Shown here piece after piece: positions 17,737 to 25,794 of a stretch of 64,000 nucleotides of DNA. Below the pieces are notes generated by a model. It was given only the letters and a program-made list of their open reading frames with translations, ran no database searches and was not told the DNA's origin. How positions within the stretch are numbered: position 1 is the first letter of the stretch; the number at the start of each line of letters is the position of its first letter. The translations under genes were made by a program, and so were the position numbers. Location of the stretch: contig OZ250180.1 in NCBI GenBank assembly GCA_965238215.1, positions 2,170,001 through 2,234,000 on the forward strand. Direction: 5' to 3'. Source of the DNA: JAPULR01 sp965238215. Lineage in GTDB: Bacteria; Chloroflexota; Dehalococcoidia; Lucifugimonadales; GCA-2712585.

Positions 17737-18735
17737 CTAGCCGCCCTGGCTGCGAACGGTAGGGAAGGGGAATCGCTGCATCCGGCCCGACCGTTCTACG
17801 GGCGTAGACTGGAGGATTTCCTCGACTGTCTGCTCCTCCGTAGACTCGGCGCGGCCCTCAGCCGTGAGCACGAGGCGGTGGCTGAGGGCGGCAACTGCCA
17901 CCGCCTTAACGTCGTCGGGTAGTGTGAAGTCCCGTCCCTCAAGCAGGGCGCGGGCCTGGGCCAGATTCACCAGCCCCAGGGACGCCCGGGGGGACGCGCC
18001 CAAGTGAATAGACGGGCTGCTTCGGGTGGCGTTCGCCAGGTCTACCACGTAGTCCGTTACCAGCCGGTCTATGAACACCTTACGGACGACCTGCTGCGAC
18101 AGCACCATTTCTTCCAGGGATACCACCTGGGTCAGGCTGTCGATGGGGTGGGCGGGCATCTGGCGCTCTATGATGTCGGCCTCTTCCTCTGCTGTGGGAT
18201 AGCCGAGGCGCAGGCGCAGGATGAACCGGTCCAGTTCAGTTTCGGGCAGGGGGAAGGTGCCGCCGTGCTCCGCCGGGTTGCGGGTGGCCAGCAGCAGGAA
18301 GGGCAGGGGGACGGCTTGGGTCACGCCGTCCACGGTCACCTGTCGCTCCTCCATAGCTTCCAAAAAGGCCGATTGGGTCCGGGGCGAAGCCCGGTTCACT
18401 TCGTCTACCAGCACCATGTTGGCCATGATGGGACCGGGTCGGAAGCGGAACTCCCGGTCCCGCTGGTCGAATATGTACGCGCCGGTGATGTCCGTGGGAA
18501 GAAGGTCGGACGTGCACTGGATGCGCTTGAAGGTGCCTCCCAGGGAGAGGGCCATGCTCTTGGCGAAGATGGTCTTGCCAACGCCGGGAACGCCGTCGAT
18601 GAGCACGTGGCCCTGGCAAAGAAGGGCCATGACGCCGAGGCGGAGTGCCTCTTCGTTGCCGACGATGACTTTGCGAAGGTTGTCTAGAAGCGAATCGGCA
18701 ACTTCCCGGGCATCGCTGAGGGAGAATTCTTCCAT
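17737..18735 (-). CDS. MoxR-family AAA+ ATPase
   Basis: 332 residues. Walker A is GVPGVGKT (about residue 49), Walker B is VLVDEVNR, sensor 1 is ATRNP, and the MoxR-specific LPETELDRFILRL is present, with a C-terminal lid containing GASPRASLGLVNLAQARALLEGRDFTLPDDV. Known role: chaperone-like ATPases that act on VWA/DUF58 partners. It is the first gene of the moxR-DUF58-tgpA set and faces the HpcH/CitE genes across a 225-base divergent region. In that region no clear consensus promoter was found apart from TAATCT-like boxes. Confidence 0.93.
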   Translation of the reverse strand: MEEFSLSDAREVADSLLDNLRKVIVGNEEALRLGVMALLCQGHVLIDGVPGVGKTIFAKSMALSLGGTFKRIQCTSDLLPTDITGAYIFDQRDREFRFRPGPIMANMVLVDEVNRASPRTQSAFLEAMEERQVTVDGVTQAVPLPFLLLATRNPAEHGGTFPLPETELDRFILRLRLGYPTAEEEADIIERQMPAHPIDSLTQVVSLEEMVLSQQVVRKVFIDRLVTDYVVDLANATRSSPSIHLGASPRASLGLVNLAQARALLEGRDFTLPDDVKAVAVAALSHRLVLTAEGRAESTEEQTVEEILQSTPVERSGRMQRFPFPTVRSQGG

Positions 18736-18960
18736 GGAGGCGTTTTATCCTCGTGCTTTCGTGGGGTCTCGAACAAGCGGTTGATTTAACTTTAACTCAA
18801 GCGAGGCAGGCGGGCAACCTGTGATGTTAGCGGCGGTTGCCATCGGCAGGCGGCAGGGTTATTCTAGCGGCGAGAAGTTGTCATAATCTTAGTGTCATGT
18901 CGCAGCGATTTTCAACGGAGCGAAGCATAGTGAATTATCTTGTACTCCAGAGGGGCTAGC

Positions 18961-19704
18961 GTGACTAGAACCAAGCGACGTTCCTGGCTTCTGGTCCCTC
19001 CTTTCGAGGATGCGGTGGAAGAGGCTTTGGGGCACGGCCCCGACGTGGTGGTGTTGGACATGGTAGAGCTCATTCCCCCTGAGGCCAGGGCGCAGGCCGT
19101 GAAAGGGCTTGCGGGGGTCGTCGAGAGGGTAGTGGTGTCGACTAGCGCCGAAGTCTTCTTGCAGGTGAACGTGAACCGGATGTCGGAGGAGTTGGAAGCG
19201 GGCATCCGGCCCGGGGTCAGCGGAGTAGTGATGCCGCGGCTGGAGTGGAAAGCGTATGTCCGGCAGATGGACGCCGTCTTGAGCAGGTTGGAAGAACAAC
19301 ACGGCATTTCCGTGGGTAGTCTACAGGTGGTGGCGTCGCTGGACACGGCCTTGGGGAATCACCGGGCTATGGAGTTGATCCAGGCCAGTCCTAGGATCTG
19401 GGGCGTCAGCCTGGGGCGCGCGGACCTGGCTATGGACTTGAGGCCCGGGTCCGATGGGGAGTTTCACCTGCTGTCCTATCTGATGCAGCGGCTGATAATC
19501 GTGGCGGGGGCTGCCGGAGTGACCCCTCTGGGGGCGTGGTGGCGCACACCCGCCAGAGGGCTGATGGCTCCGCCAACGGATACCTACGAGGCAGCGGTGA
19601 GAGGGAAGGCCCTTGGGTTTCGGGGGTCCTTCTGTGTTGCGGGGGAGCAGGCGCAGGCCCTCAATCGGGGATTCGACGGAGAAAGTTGGGAGGAGACGGC
19701 ATGA
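18961..19704 (+). CDS. HpcH/HpaI aldolase (CitE-like) paralogue 1, active site altered
   Basis: About 247 residues, CitE-like TIM barrel. GTG at 18961 is preferred because AGAGGGG lies 5 bases upstream; a TTG at 18940 lacks an RBS. The metal-binding and CoA-lyase signatures are eroded. The usual LDLEDSVPP is VLDMVELIPP, the Mg-binding ETALG is DTALG, and the Asp motif is GRADLAMDL. It may have lost lyase activity or changed chemistry and could act as a partner of the canonical paralogue next to it. It overlaps that gene by 4 bases. Confidence 0.8.
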   Translation: MTRTKRRSWLLVPPFEDAVEEALGHGPDVVVLDMVELIPPEARAQAVKGLAGVVERVVVSTSAEVFLQVNVNRMSEELEAGIRPGVSGVVMPRLEWKAYVRQMDAVLSRLEEQHGISVGSLQVVASLDTALGNHRAMELIQASPRIWGVSLGRADLAMDLRPGSDGEFHLLSYLMQRLIIVAGAAGVTPLGAWWRTPARGLMAPPTDTYEAAVRGKALGFRGSFCVAGEQAQALNRGFDGESWEETA

Positions 19705-20645
19705 GTCATCACGCCGTGCGCCGCTCCGGTCTTACCATGCCGGTGAACAACCCCCGATTCGTGCAGAAGGCATGGACCCGGGGCTGCGACTTCATCATCC
19801 TGGACCTGGAAGACTCGGTACCGCCGGCGGAGAAGGCCCACGCCCGTACCCTCGTCAAGGAGGCCATTGCCGCCGTCGCCAAGGGCGGGGCGGAGGTGTT
19901 CGTCCGCATCAATCACAACACGGTTTTGGAGGACCTGGAGGCATCGGTGTGGCCGGGGCTGAAGCGGATAAACTACCCCAAGGCTGAGACGGCCCAGGAA
20001 ATCTGGTTAGTGGACCGGATAATTTCCCGCCTTGAATCGGAAAGGGGCATTTCGGCTGGACACGTGGAGATTGGCGCGAATGTGGAGACGGCCCTGGGCG
20101 TGGCAAACGCTCTGGAGATAGCCGCGGCTAGCCCCCGAATAAAAGATTTTGGCGGCGGCGGAGGCTACGATATGTCGCGCGACCTTGGCGTGGAGATGTT
20201 TGTGGACTTCGACCAGTTCGTCTACGGCAGCGGAGAGCTGGAACTGGCGGCGCGAGTGGCCGGGCTGGAGATTCACTCCACGCCCTACATGCCCAACCCT
20301 TCGGGGAGCGTCAGCGACGGCGACCACGCCTTCAAGGTGGCGGAGGCGACGCGCCGGTTGGGGTTCCGAATGGGGGGCGGGCTTCATCCCAACGTGGTCG
20401 AGCCGCAAAACCGGGGCTTCACGCCCACGTCCGCGGAAGTGGAGGCGGCCCGCAAAGTGTTGGAGCTATACGAGGATACGCGCGCTTTAGGTAAGGCGTG
20501 GGCCGAGATTGACGGCGTGGCGGTGGATTGGTACGAGGCCCGCCGGGCGCGAGAATTGCTGGACTCGGCAGCCCATTGCGCCCGTCGGGAACGTGGGAAG
20601 GAAGAGGCCGTTGCCAAAGCTATGAAGGACGCCGATGACTCATAG
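19701..20645 (+). CDS. HpcH/HpaI aldolase/citrate lyase (CitE-like), canonical paralogue 2
   Basis: 314 residues. CitE-like C-C bond lyase acting on CoA thioesters such as malyl-, methylmalyl- or citramalyl-CoA; the exact substrate is not readable. Key features are intact: IILDLEDSVPPAEKAHAR, FVRINHNT with the phosphate/CoA Arg, the metal ligand Glu in VETALG, and Asp in GGYDMSRDLG. The C-terminal HPNVVEPQNRGFTP is the normal lid segment. The start ATG overlaps the previous stop (ATGA). It is the only one of the three tandem paralogues with a complete active site. Confidence 0.88.
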   Translation: MSHHAVRRSGLTMPVNNPRFVQKAWTRGCDFIILDLEDSVPPAEKAHARTLVKEAIAAVAKGGAEVFVRINHNTVLEDLEASVWPGLKRINYPKAETAQEIWLVDRIISRLESERGISAGHVEIGANVETALGVANALEIAAASPRIKDFGGGGGYDMSRDLGVEMFVDFDQFVYGSGELELAARVAGLEIHSTPYMPNPSGSVSDGDHAFKVAEATRRLGFRMGGGLHPNVVEPQNRGFTPTSAEVEAARKVLELYEDTRALGKAWAEIDGVAVDWYEARRARELLDSAAHCARRERGKEEAVAKAMKDADDS

Positions 20646-20653
20646 TCGAGTTG

Positions 20654-21610
20654 ATGCCATCGGTGCCCCCCGAACTGGAACAAGCCGTGATTGATCTTGT
20701 GCGTCGAACGAACCTGCTCGTTTCGCTGAAGTCGGTTGAGGGGGTGGACCGGGTTTGGCGTCAGGGCGCCGATGCGGTGACGCTGGACCTGCGGGAGGTG
20801 ACGACGGCGGCGCTGAGCCAGCAGGCGCGCAAGTGGATTCGCATAAGCATCGGCTTTGCCGCTTACGGCGGCGCGGAGGTCTTCATCGCCCTGGGCAAGG
20901 ACGACGTGGAGCGGCATCTGGAGGCTGCGGTGTGGCCGGGAATTGCCGGCATCGCCCTGTACGACGTTGACTCGGCTGAAGACGTGGCCCGATGGCTGCC
21001 GCTTCTGGAGTCGATGGAAGCGAATCGGGGCGTGAGCGAAGGATCGCTAGAGCTGATTCCCGTCCTGGAAACAGCGGCCGGGGTCTGGAACGTGGGCGAG
21101 ATAGGCAAGGCCAGCGGGCGGGTGAAGCAGGTAGCGTTGGACGAACGCGCCCTTTGCGAAGACTTGGGCATCGTCCCCCAGGAAGAATACGATGCCCTCG
21201 TGTACGCCAGGGGACGTGTGACCGTTGAGTCTATAGCCGCCGGCGTACAGCCCTTGGATTTGCCTCATCCCGTGAGCACCCTTTCGCCCCGTTTGTCGGA
21301 GGCTCAAGCTTTGGAAGAGGGCATCCGGGCCAGGAACCTGGGATTCAAGGGCGCTTTGTTTTCCGGGCAGGACTGGGTGGCACCCCTCAACGCCGCGTTC
21401 AGCCCGTCTGACGAGCAAGTGGACTATTATGGCGAGGTGCGTCGGGTGTTTGCGGAGGGGGTGGCACGGGGCACGGCGGCGGTGCCCTTTCAGGGGCGGA
21501 TGATAGACGTGCCCGTGGACGAGTGGGCCAAAGTGGTTCTTCAGCGGGCGACCCACTGTCGTGAGCGAGACCGTCAGAAGCGGGAGGCCATCGACCGGGC
21601 AGGCCGTTAG
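20654..21610 (+). CDS. HpcH/HpaI aldolase (CitE-like) paralogue 3, divergent
   Basis: About 318 residues; start ATG at 20654 (TTG at 20651 also possible), 8 bases after paralogue 2. Fold landmarks are retained (GADAVTLDL, GAEVFIALGKDDVERHLEAAVWPG, VLETAAGVWN, ERALCEDLGI). The LEDSVPP motif is LREVTTA, and the Arg of VRIN is replaced (IALGK). The metal Glu (LETAAG) and an Asp (CEDLG) remain. It probably forms a hetero-oligomer with paralogue 2 or acts on a different substrate. Confidence 0.8.
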   Translation: MPSVPPELEQAVIDLVRRTNLLVSLKSVEGVDRVWRQGADAVTLDLREVTTAALSQQARKWIRISIGFAAYGGAEVFIALGKDDVERHLEAAVWPGIAGIALYDVDSAEDVARWLPLLESMEANRGVSEGSLELIPVLETAAGVWNVGEIGKASGRVKQVALDERALCEDLGIVPQEEYDALVYARGRVTVESIAAGVQPLDLPHPVSTLSPRLSEAQALEEGIRARNLGFKGALFSGQDWVAPLNAAFSPSDEQVDYYGEVRRVFAEGVARGTAAVPFQGRMIDVPVDEWAKVVLQRATHCRERDRQKREAIDRAGR

Positions 21611-21662
21611 CTAGCTGTGACCGGCCCTACACAGGAACGACGGAGCAGACCTATAGACAGCC

Positions 21663-23780
21663 TTACGAAAGGGTCAGCAGAGCGTCAACCGCCTTCACTC
21701 CCTGGCCCTTGGGCAGCACTATTAGCGGGTTAACATCCAGTTCCGGCCTGCGGTGGGCTAGGTCTACGGCCATTTGCGAGAGGGCCAGGAGGCTGCCAAC
21801 CAGAGCGTCCACGTCGGCTTCCGGCGCGCCTCGAAAGCCGTGCAGCAGCCGATGCCCGCGCACTTCTGCAATCATCTCCCGCGCGTCGGCATCCGTGATG
21901 GGGCAGGAACGCATGGCAACGTCTCTGTAGAGTTCCACGAAGACGCCGCCTATGCCAAATAGTAGGATCGGGCCGAATTGCGGGTCTTGGGAGATGCCCG
22001 CGATGACCTCGACGCCGCCTTCGACCATCTCCTGCACCAACACCGGCGCACCCTTCGCTTGGGGGGCGAAGGTCAGGCCGTTGGCGATTATTTCCCCGTA
22101 GGCCTGACGCAGTTCGTCCGGCGTTTGGACGTTGAGGCGCACGACTCCGGCCTCGGTCTTGTGGGGTACGTGGGGCGATTCCAGCTTGAGGGCCACGGGG
22201 AAGCCGATAGTCTTGGCGGCTTCGATGGCATCTTCCAGACTCCAGGCTTGCGCCTCTTTCGTTGTCGGGATGCCCCAATTGGCAAGAAATATCTTGGCGT
22301 CGTGCTCCGTGAGCGTGGTTGGGCCTGCCGGCAGGGATGGCTGGGGGCCGGCGTTGGCTGCGGACCCGGTAGAAGATGCGCCTTCCACGTCCAGGAACTT
22401 CCGGCAGCGTTGATGGTATCGAAAAAGACTCGCCAGGGACTTGGCGGCGCGGCTTGGGGAGGTGAACACGGGCACGTGGGCTTCTCTCAGCATGGCCAGC
22501 CCCTCCTCCGTTTTGTCCCCGCCCGTTGAAAGGAAGACCAGGGGCTTTGAGGTTTGGGCCTTCAAGTCCAAGACAATCTCGGCTTGGGACGCGGTGCCCG
22601 CGGTGGCGATGAGCAGCGCACCCGCCTGAGGTTCCCGTTCCAGAAGGGTGAGAACGTCGGCGAATTCCTTCCGACTGGCCATGCCGGTTATGTCGGCGGG
22701 GTTGGCCGCCCAGCCAAAGCCGCCCAGAATCCGGTTCAGCCCTGCCTCGGCAGTTTCGGTCAGGGGGGGAAGAAAAACTCCGGCGTGGCCCAGGTGGTCG
22801 GCTATTAGGGAGCTTATGCCCCCGGAGTGGGAAACTACTGCGACCCCGTCGGCGGTTGGGGGTGGTGCGTAGGCAAGGAGGTGGGCCGTCTGGATGAGGT
22901 CATCGTAGTCTTCGCACCGGGTAACGCCGAACTGGCGGAAGAGGGCGTCTTGGACCTCGTCGGAGCCGGTGAGAGCCGCCGTATGGGAACGGGCGGCCAT
23001 TGCGCCCACAGAGGTGCGGCCAACCTTGATAAGGGCTATATTCTTGCCCAGGCGTAGAGCCTTTCTTGCCGCGTCCAGGAACTTTCTGCCGTCCTTTAAG
23101 CCTTCAATGAAGCAGGCGACGACCCGGACGTTGGGATCATCCAATAGGTAGTCGATGAAGTCGGAGGATTCCAGGTCCGCTTCGTTGCCGGTGGAGATGA
23201 TATGGGAATAGCCCAAGCCCAGGTCGACGGCGCGGGTTGTGAGCGGGCCGAAGGCGGTTGCTCCGCTTTGGGACACAAGGGCCACCGGGCCAGGCTGGAG
23301 GCGTGGGTCCGGGGCGTGGGAGCTGGGCCATACTCCTTGCAAAACGTTGGCCGATCCCAGGCAGTTGGGGCCGGAGACCCGAAGCCCGGAGGCAGCGGCG
23401 AAGTCGCCAATCTCATCCTGAAGACTATTCCGTTCCTGGCTGCCCCGCTCGGCGAAACCGGCGGACACGACGATGGCCGCACCCGCCCCCACGTCGACGC
23501 TCTGCTTCAAGACGGGCAGCACCTGGTGGTAGGGCACGATGACGCCCACAAGGTCGGGGCTTTCCGGCAAGTCGGCAAGGGAAGGGTAGCACGGAACGCC
23601 AAGTATCTCCTGGTATCGGGGATTGACGGGATAGACCCTGACTTTGTCCTGAGATTCCAGGACGGAGCGCAGGAAGCGTCCACCGTATTGGGGACGCGGG
23701 GTTGCGCCCACCACGGCTATGGAGGCGGGTTCGAGCATCCGCCGGATGGACTGGCGCTTGCGGGATTCTTCGGACGGCAT
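21663..23780 (-). CDS. Acyl-CoA synthetase (ADP-forming), fused alpha-beta type
   Basis: 705 residues. The N-terminal CoA-binding Rossmann domain starts with SIAVVGATPRPQYGGR. Next are ligase-CoA domains with VSQSGATAFG and VVSHSGGIS; the catalytic His is expected in the latter area. A C-terminal ATP-grasp domain follows (about 480-705; VALKLESPHVPHKTEAGVV, VLVQEMVEGGVEVIAG, GIGGVFVELYRDV). Known reaction: acyl-CoA + ADP + Pi = acid + CoA + ATP, or the reverse. It converges with the CitE-like genes, suggesting shared CoA-ester metabolism. Confidence 0.92.
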   Translation of the reverse strand: MPSEESRKRQSIRRMLEPASIAVVGATPRPQYGGRFLRSVLESQDKVRVYPVNPRYQEILGVPCYPSLADLPESPDLVGVIVPYHQVLPVLKQSVDVGAGAAIVVSAGFAERGSQERNSLQDEIGDFAAASGLRVSGPNCLGSANVLQGVWPSSHAPDPRLQPGPVALVSQSGATAFGPLTTRAVDLGLGYSHIISTGNEADLESSDFIDYLLDDPNVRVVACFIEGLKDGRKFLDAARKALRLGKNIALIKVGRTSVGAMAARSHTAALTGSDEVQDALFRQFGVTRCEDYDDLIQTAHLLAYAPPPTADGVAVVSHSGGISSLIADHLGHAGVFLPPLTETAEAGLNRILGGFGWAANPADITGMASRKEFADVLTLLEREPQAGALLIATAGTASQAEIVLDLKAQTSKPLVFLSTGGDKTEEGLAMLREAHVPVFTSPSRAAKSLASLFRYHQRCRKFLDVEGASSTGSAANAGPQPSLPAGPTTLTEHDAKIFLANWGIPTTKEAQAWSLEDAIEAAKTIGFPVALKLESPHVPHKTEAGVVRLNVQTPDELRQAYGEIIANGLTFAPQAKGAPVLVQEMVEGGVEVIAGISQDPQFGPILLFGIGGVFVELYRDVAMRSCPITDADAREMIAEVRGHRLLHGFRGAPEADVDALVGSLLALSQMAVDLAHRRPELDVNPLIVLPKGQGVKAVDALLTLS

Positions 23781-23871
23781 GGAGCGTCGGGCGTTCTCCT
23801 TTCCAAGATTGAAGACGCGCCAATGTTAAGGCTTGGCATGGGCTAATGCCAGAGGAGGCCCGCAGTTGGTG

Positions 23872-23898
23872 GCGCGTTAACGCGCTGGCTGATAGAAT
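23872..23898 (+). promoter_or_regulatory. Perfect 14-bp palindrome next to a -10 box (possible operator)
   Basis: GCGCGTTAACGCGC at 23872-23885 is a perfect palindrome, followed 7 bases later by TAGAAT (23893-23898). It lies in the divergent space between the acyl-CoA synthetase gene and the 193-codon gene, overlapping where a -35 element would be. A dimeric repressor binding here could control one or both genes; this is inferred. Confidence 0.4.
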
Positions 23899-23991
23899 GG
23901 GCGCTGGAATAGGCGGCCGGCGCATAATTCGCAATTAGGCGTTGAAAAAGGCGTCCGCATCCCACAAGGGAAAAGAAATTGGAGGTGACGA

Positions 23992-24573
23992 ATGGCAGAC
24001 GGGGTGGATCCCAATAGGGTGATTCTGACGGGGGAAAATCCCTACGTTCGGCTGGCGCTGAGCCCGGACGGCGAGCTTACGAGCCGCACCAGCCTTTGGA
24101 AAGTGATCATGTCTCCGGCAGGCCCGGGCAACGTCTTGTTCATTGTCAGCGATCTAACCGAAAACATGCCGCGGATTTACTCGGATAACATTGCCATGGC
24201 CCGCTGGTTCCAACGCGAAATAGTCTTTCGACAGTATGAGCCTTTCGGTGACATGACCCTGGACGTCATCGAGGCGGAATTCGACAAGAACGGGGACGTC
24301 CGGTCTTTCTGGACCGAGAGGATTCTCACGGATGACGAGGAGATTACGCTGACCTGGTACGACATCCAGGAGCCGAGCATGATAAATCCGCAGCCGAACA
24401 GTCGGCCGGGGCGGCCCCACGGCGTCTACGCGTGCATGATTGCGTCGGCGGGCGCGCGCCTCGCCCTCAACGGAGTGCCGGCCCAAGGCAAGACTTTCCT
24501 GGCCGGCGAGCACCCGGGAACGCAGGCAATGTCTTCCCTGGCTTTCTCGGAAACGTGGCTTCTGGAGCGGTAA
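23992..24573 (+). CDS. Uncharacterised protein, 193 residues
   Basis: Not recognised. A strong RBS (GGAGGTGA, 3 bases before ATG) and codon-like composition make it a real gene. The protein has no signal peptide or membrane helix. It has alternating beta-strand-like segments (VRLALSPDGELTSRTSLWKVIM, NVLFIVSDLT, ITLTWYDIQ) and several conserved-looking aromatics. A soluble beta-rich fold is likely. It lies downstream of the 14-bp palindrome and upstream of another small unknown gene. Confidence 0.7.
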   Translation: MADGVDPNRVILTGENPYVRLALSPDGELTSRTSLWKVIMSPAGPGNVLFIVSDLTENMPRIYSDNIAMARWFQREIVFRQYEPFGDMTLDVIEAEFDKNGDVRSFWTERILTDDEEITLTWYDIQEPSMINPQPNSRPGRPHGVYACMIASAGARLALNGVPAQGKTFLAGEHPGTQAMSSLAFSETWLLER

Positions 24574-24636
24574 CGAGGTCGTTTCCTAACCTCGGGCAAT
24601 GACTCCGAAACGCAAACGTGGATACGGAGGTGAACG

Positions 24637-24915
24637 TTGAAGATATATTGGCAGCATAAGAGGAAGGGTCAGGAGCTGGTCTTGGACGCTCTTGACGGCC
24701 AGAAGGCGGCCCTCGGAGCGGTGCGGGAGACAAAGAGGGGTTTTGACGCCTTCGCCACCGCCACGGGCTACGACCCGGGAAGGGCCACGAAGGGCCTGTC
24801 TTCTATGGAAGAGGCCAAGTCCTTCGTGGAGTCCTTTGAACCCTGGAGCCTCTACGAAGGGGGCGATGAGGCCCTCCCCATCGAACCGGAGGTCCGGGAC
24901 AGAGAGACGGCCTAA
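24637..24915 (+). CDS. Uncharacterised small protein, 92 residues
   Basis: Not recognised. TTG start at 24637 with GGAGGTG 4 bases upstream. Soluble, mixed charge, a probable alpha/beta protein with the segment GLSSMEEAKSFVESFEPWSLYEGG near the C-terminus. It lies 63 bases after the 193-codon gene on the same strand; co-transcription is likely. No function is proposed. Confidence 0.65.
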   Translation: MKIYWQHKRKGQELVLDALDGQKAALGAVRETKRGFDAFATATGYDPGRATKGLSSMEEAKSFVESFEPWSLYEGGDEALPIEPEVRDRETA

Positions 24916-24954
24916 ACTACTGGGTATATTGAATCGGACGAGGTTGGACGCGCA

Positions 24955-25695
24955 ATGTCAGTAAGGCAGATATTCTTGGTGGGAATTGCAGCGTTGGCGT
25001 TGGGTTTAACGGCGGCTTGTGGCGGTGACGACGAGCCGGAATCGACTCCCCAAGCGACGCGCGTGTCGACGCCGGCGCCAACGCCGGTTCCGATTCCTCA
25101 AACAACGCCCGCGCCAACGCCGGCTCCAACACAAACTATGCAGCAAGCGGAGGAACGCCCCCAAGTTATGAGCAAGAGCTACAGCAGCTACCCCGATATG
25201 GTCATAGACACGGATAAGCAGTATTCGGCCACAATGAAGACCAACAAGGGCACGGTGGTTTTCGAGCTATTCGCAGAGGAAGCGCCTAAATCGGTCAACA
25301 ACTTCGTTTTCCTGGCCAGAGAGGGATACTACGACGGGGTGATTTTCCACCGCATCGTGAAGAACTTCATGCTCCAGGGGGGCGATCCTACGGGCAGCGG
25401 CATGGGCGGCCCGGGCTATAAGTTCGCGGATGAGCCGGTGACCAGGGACTACTTGCCGGGGACGCTGGCCATGGCCAACGCCGGCCCCAACACCAACGGC
25501 AGCCAGTTCTTCATTATGCATGGGAAGCTCGACTTGCCCAAGAGCTACAACATCTTTGGCATGGTCATAGAGGGGTTGGATGTGGTGAACGCCATCGCCG
25601 ACACGCCCGTGGGCCGAAGCGCAAGTGGAGAGCCATCCAAGCCGTTGGAAGAGGTCTACATCATCAGCGTGTCCATCCAGGAAACGGACGGGTAG
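24955..25695 (+). CDS. Cyclophilin-type peptidyl-prolyl isomerase, lipoprotein
   Basis: 246 residues. The lipoprotein signal ends in LTAAC (Cys22). A Pro/Thr-rich linker (about 28-65, repeated PTPxP-like units) tethers a cyclophilin domain (about 80-246). Catalytic landmarks are FHRIVKNFMLQGGDPTGSG (active-site Arg) and MANAGPNTNGSQFFI. Known role: proline isomerisation during folding of exported proteins, here outside the membrane. It is followed by a palindromic repeat between this gene and the convergent rhodanese gene. Confidence 0.93.
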   Translation: MSVRQIFLVGIAALALGLTAACGGDDEPESTPQATRVSTPAPTPVPIPQTTPAPTPAPTQTMQQAEERPQVMSKSYSSYPDMVIDTDKQYSATMKTNKGTVVFELFAEEAPKSVNNFVFLAREGYYDGVIFHRIVKNFMLQGGDPTGSGMGGPGYKFADEPVTRDYLPGTLAMANAGPNTNGSQFFIMHGKLDLPKSYNIFGMVIEGLDVVNAIADTPVGRSASGEPSKPLEEVYIISVSIQETDG

Positions 25696-25735
25696 ATCAA
25701 GAAACTGGGCTAACGCCTATATCGCCACCCATTAT

Positions 25736-25763
25736 GTAGGGGCGGGTTTTAAACCCGCCCCTT
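25736..25763. repeat. Palindromic repeat, copy 1 (convergent intergenic)
   Basis: AGGGGCGGGTTT and its exact reverse complement are separated by one base (arms 25738-25749 and 25751-25762), preceded by GT. Two related copies lie at about 30091 and 56594, all between convergent genes. It may act as a bidirectional terminator or be a dispersed REP-like element. Confidence 0.7.
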
Positions 25764-25794
25764 GATTCTAGGGTCTTAGGCGGAAGAAAAGCCG

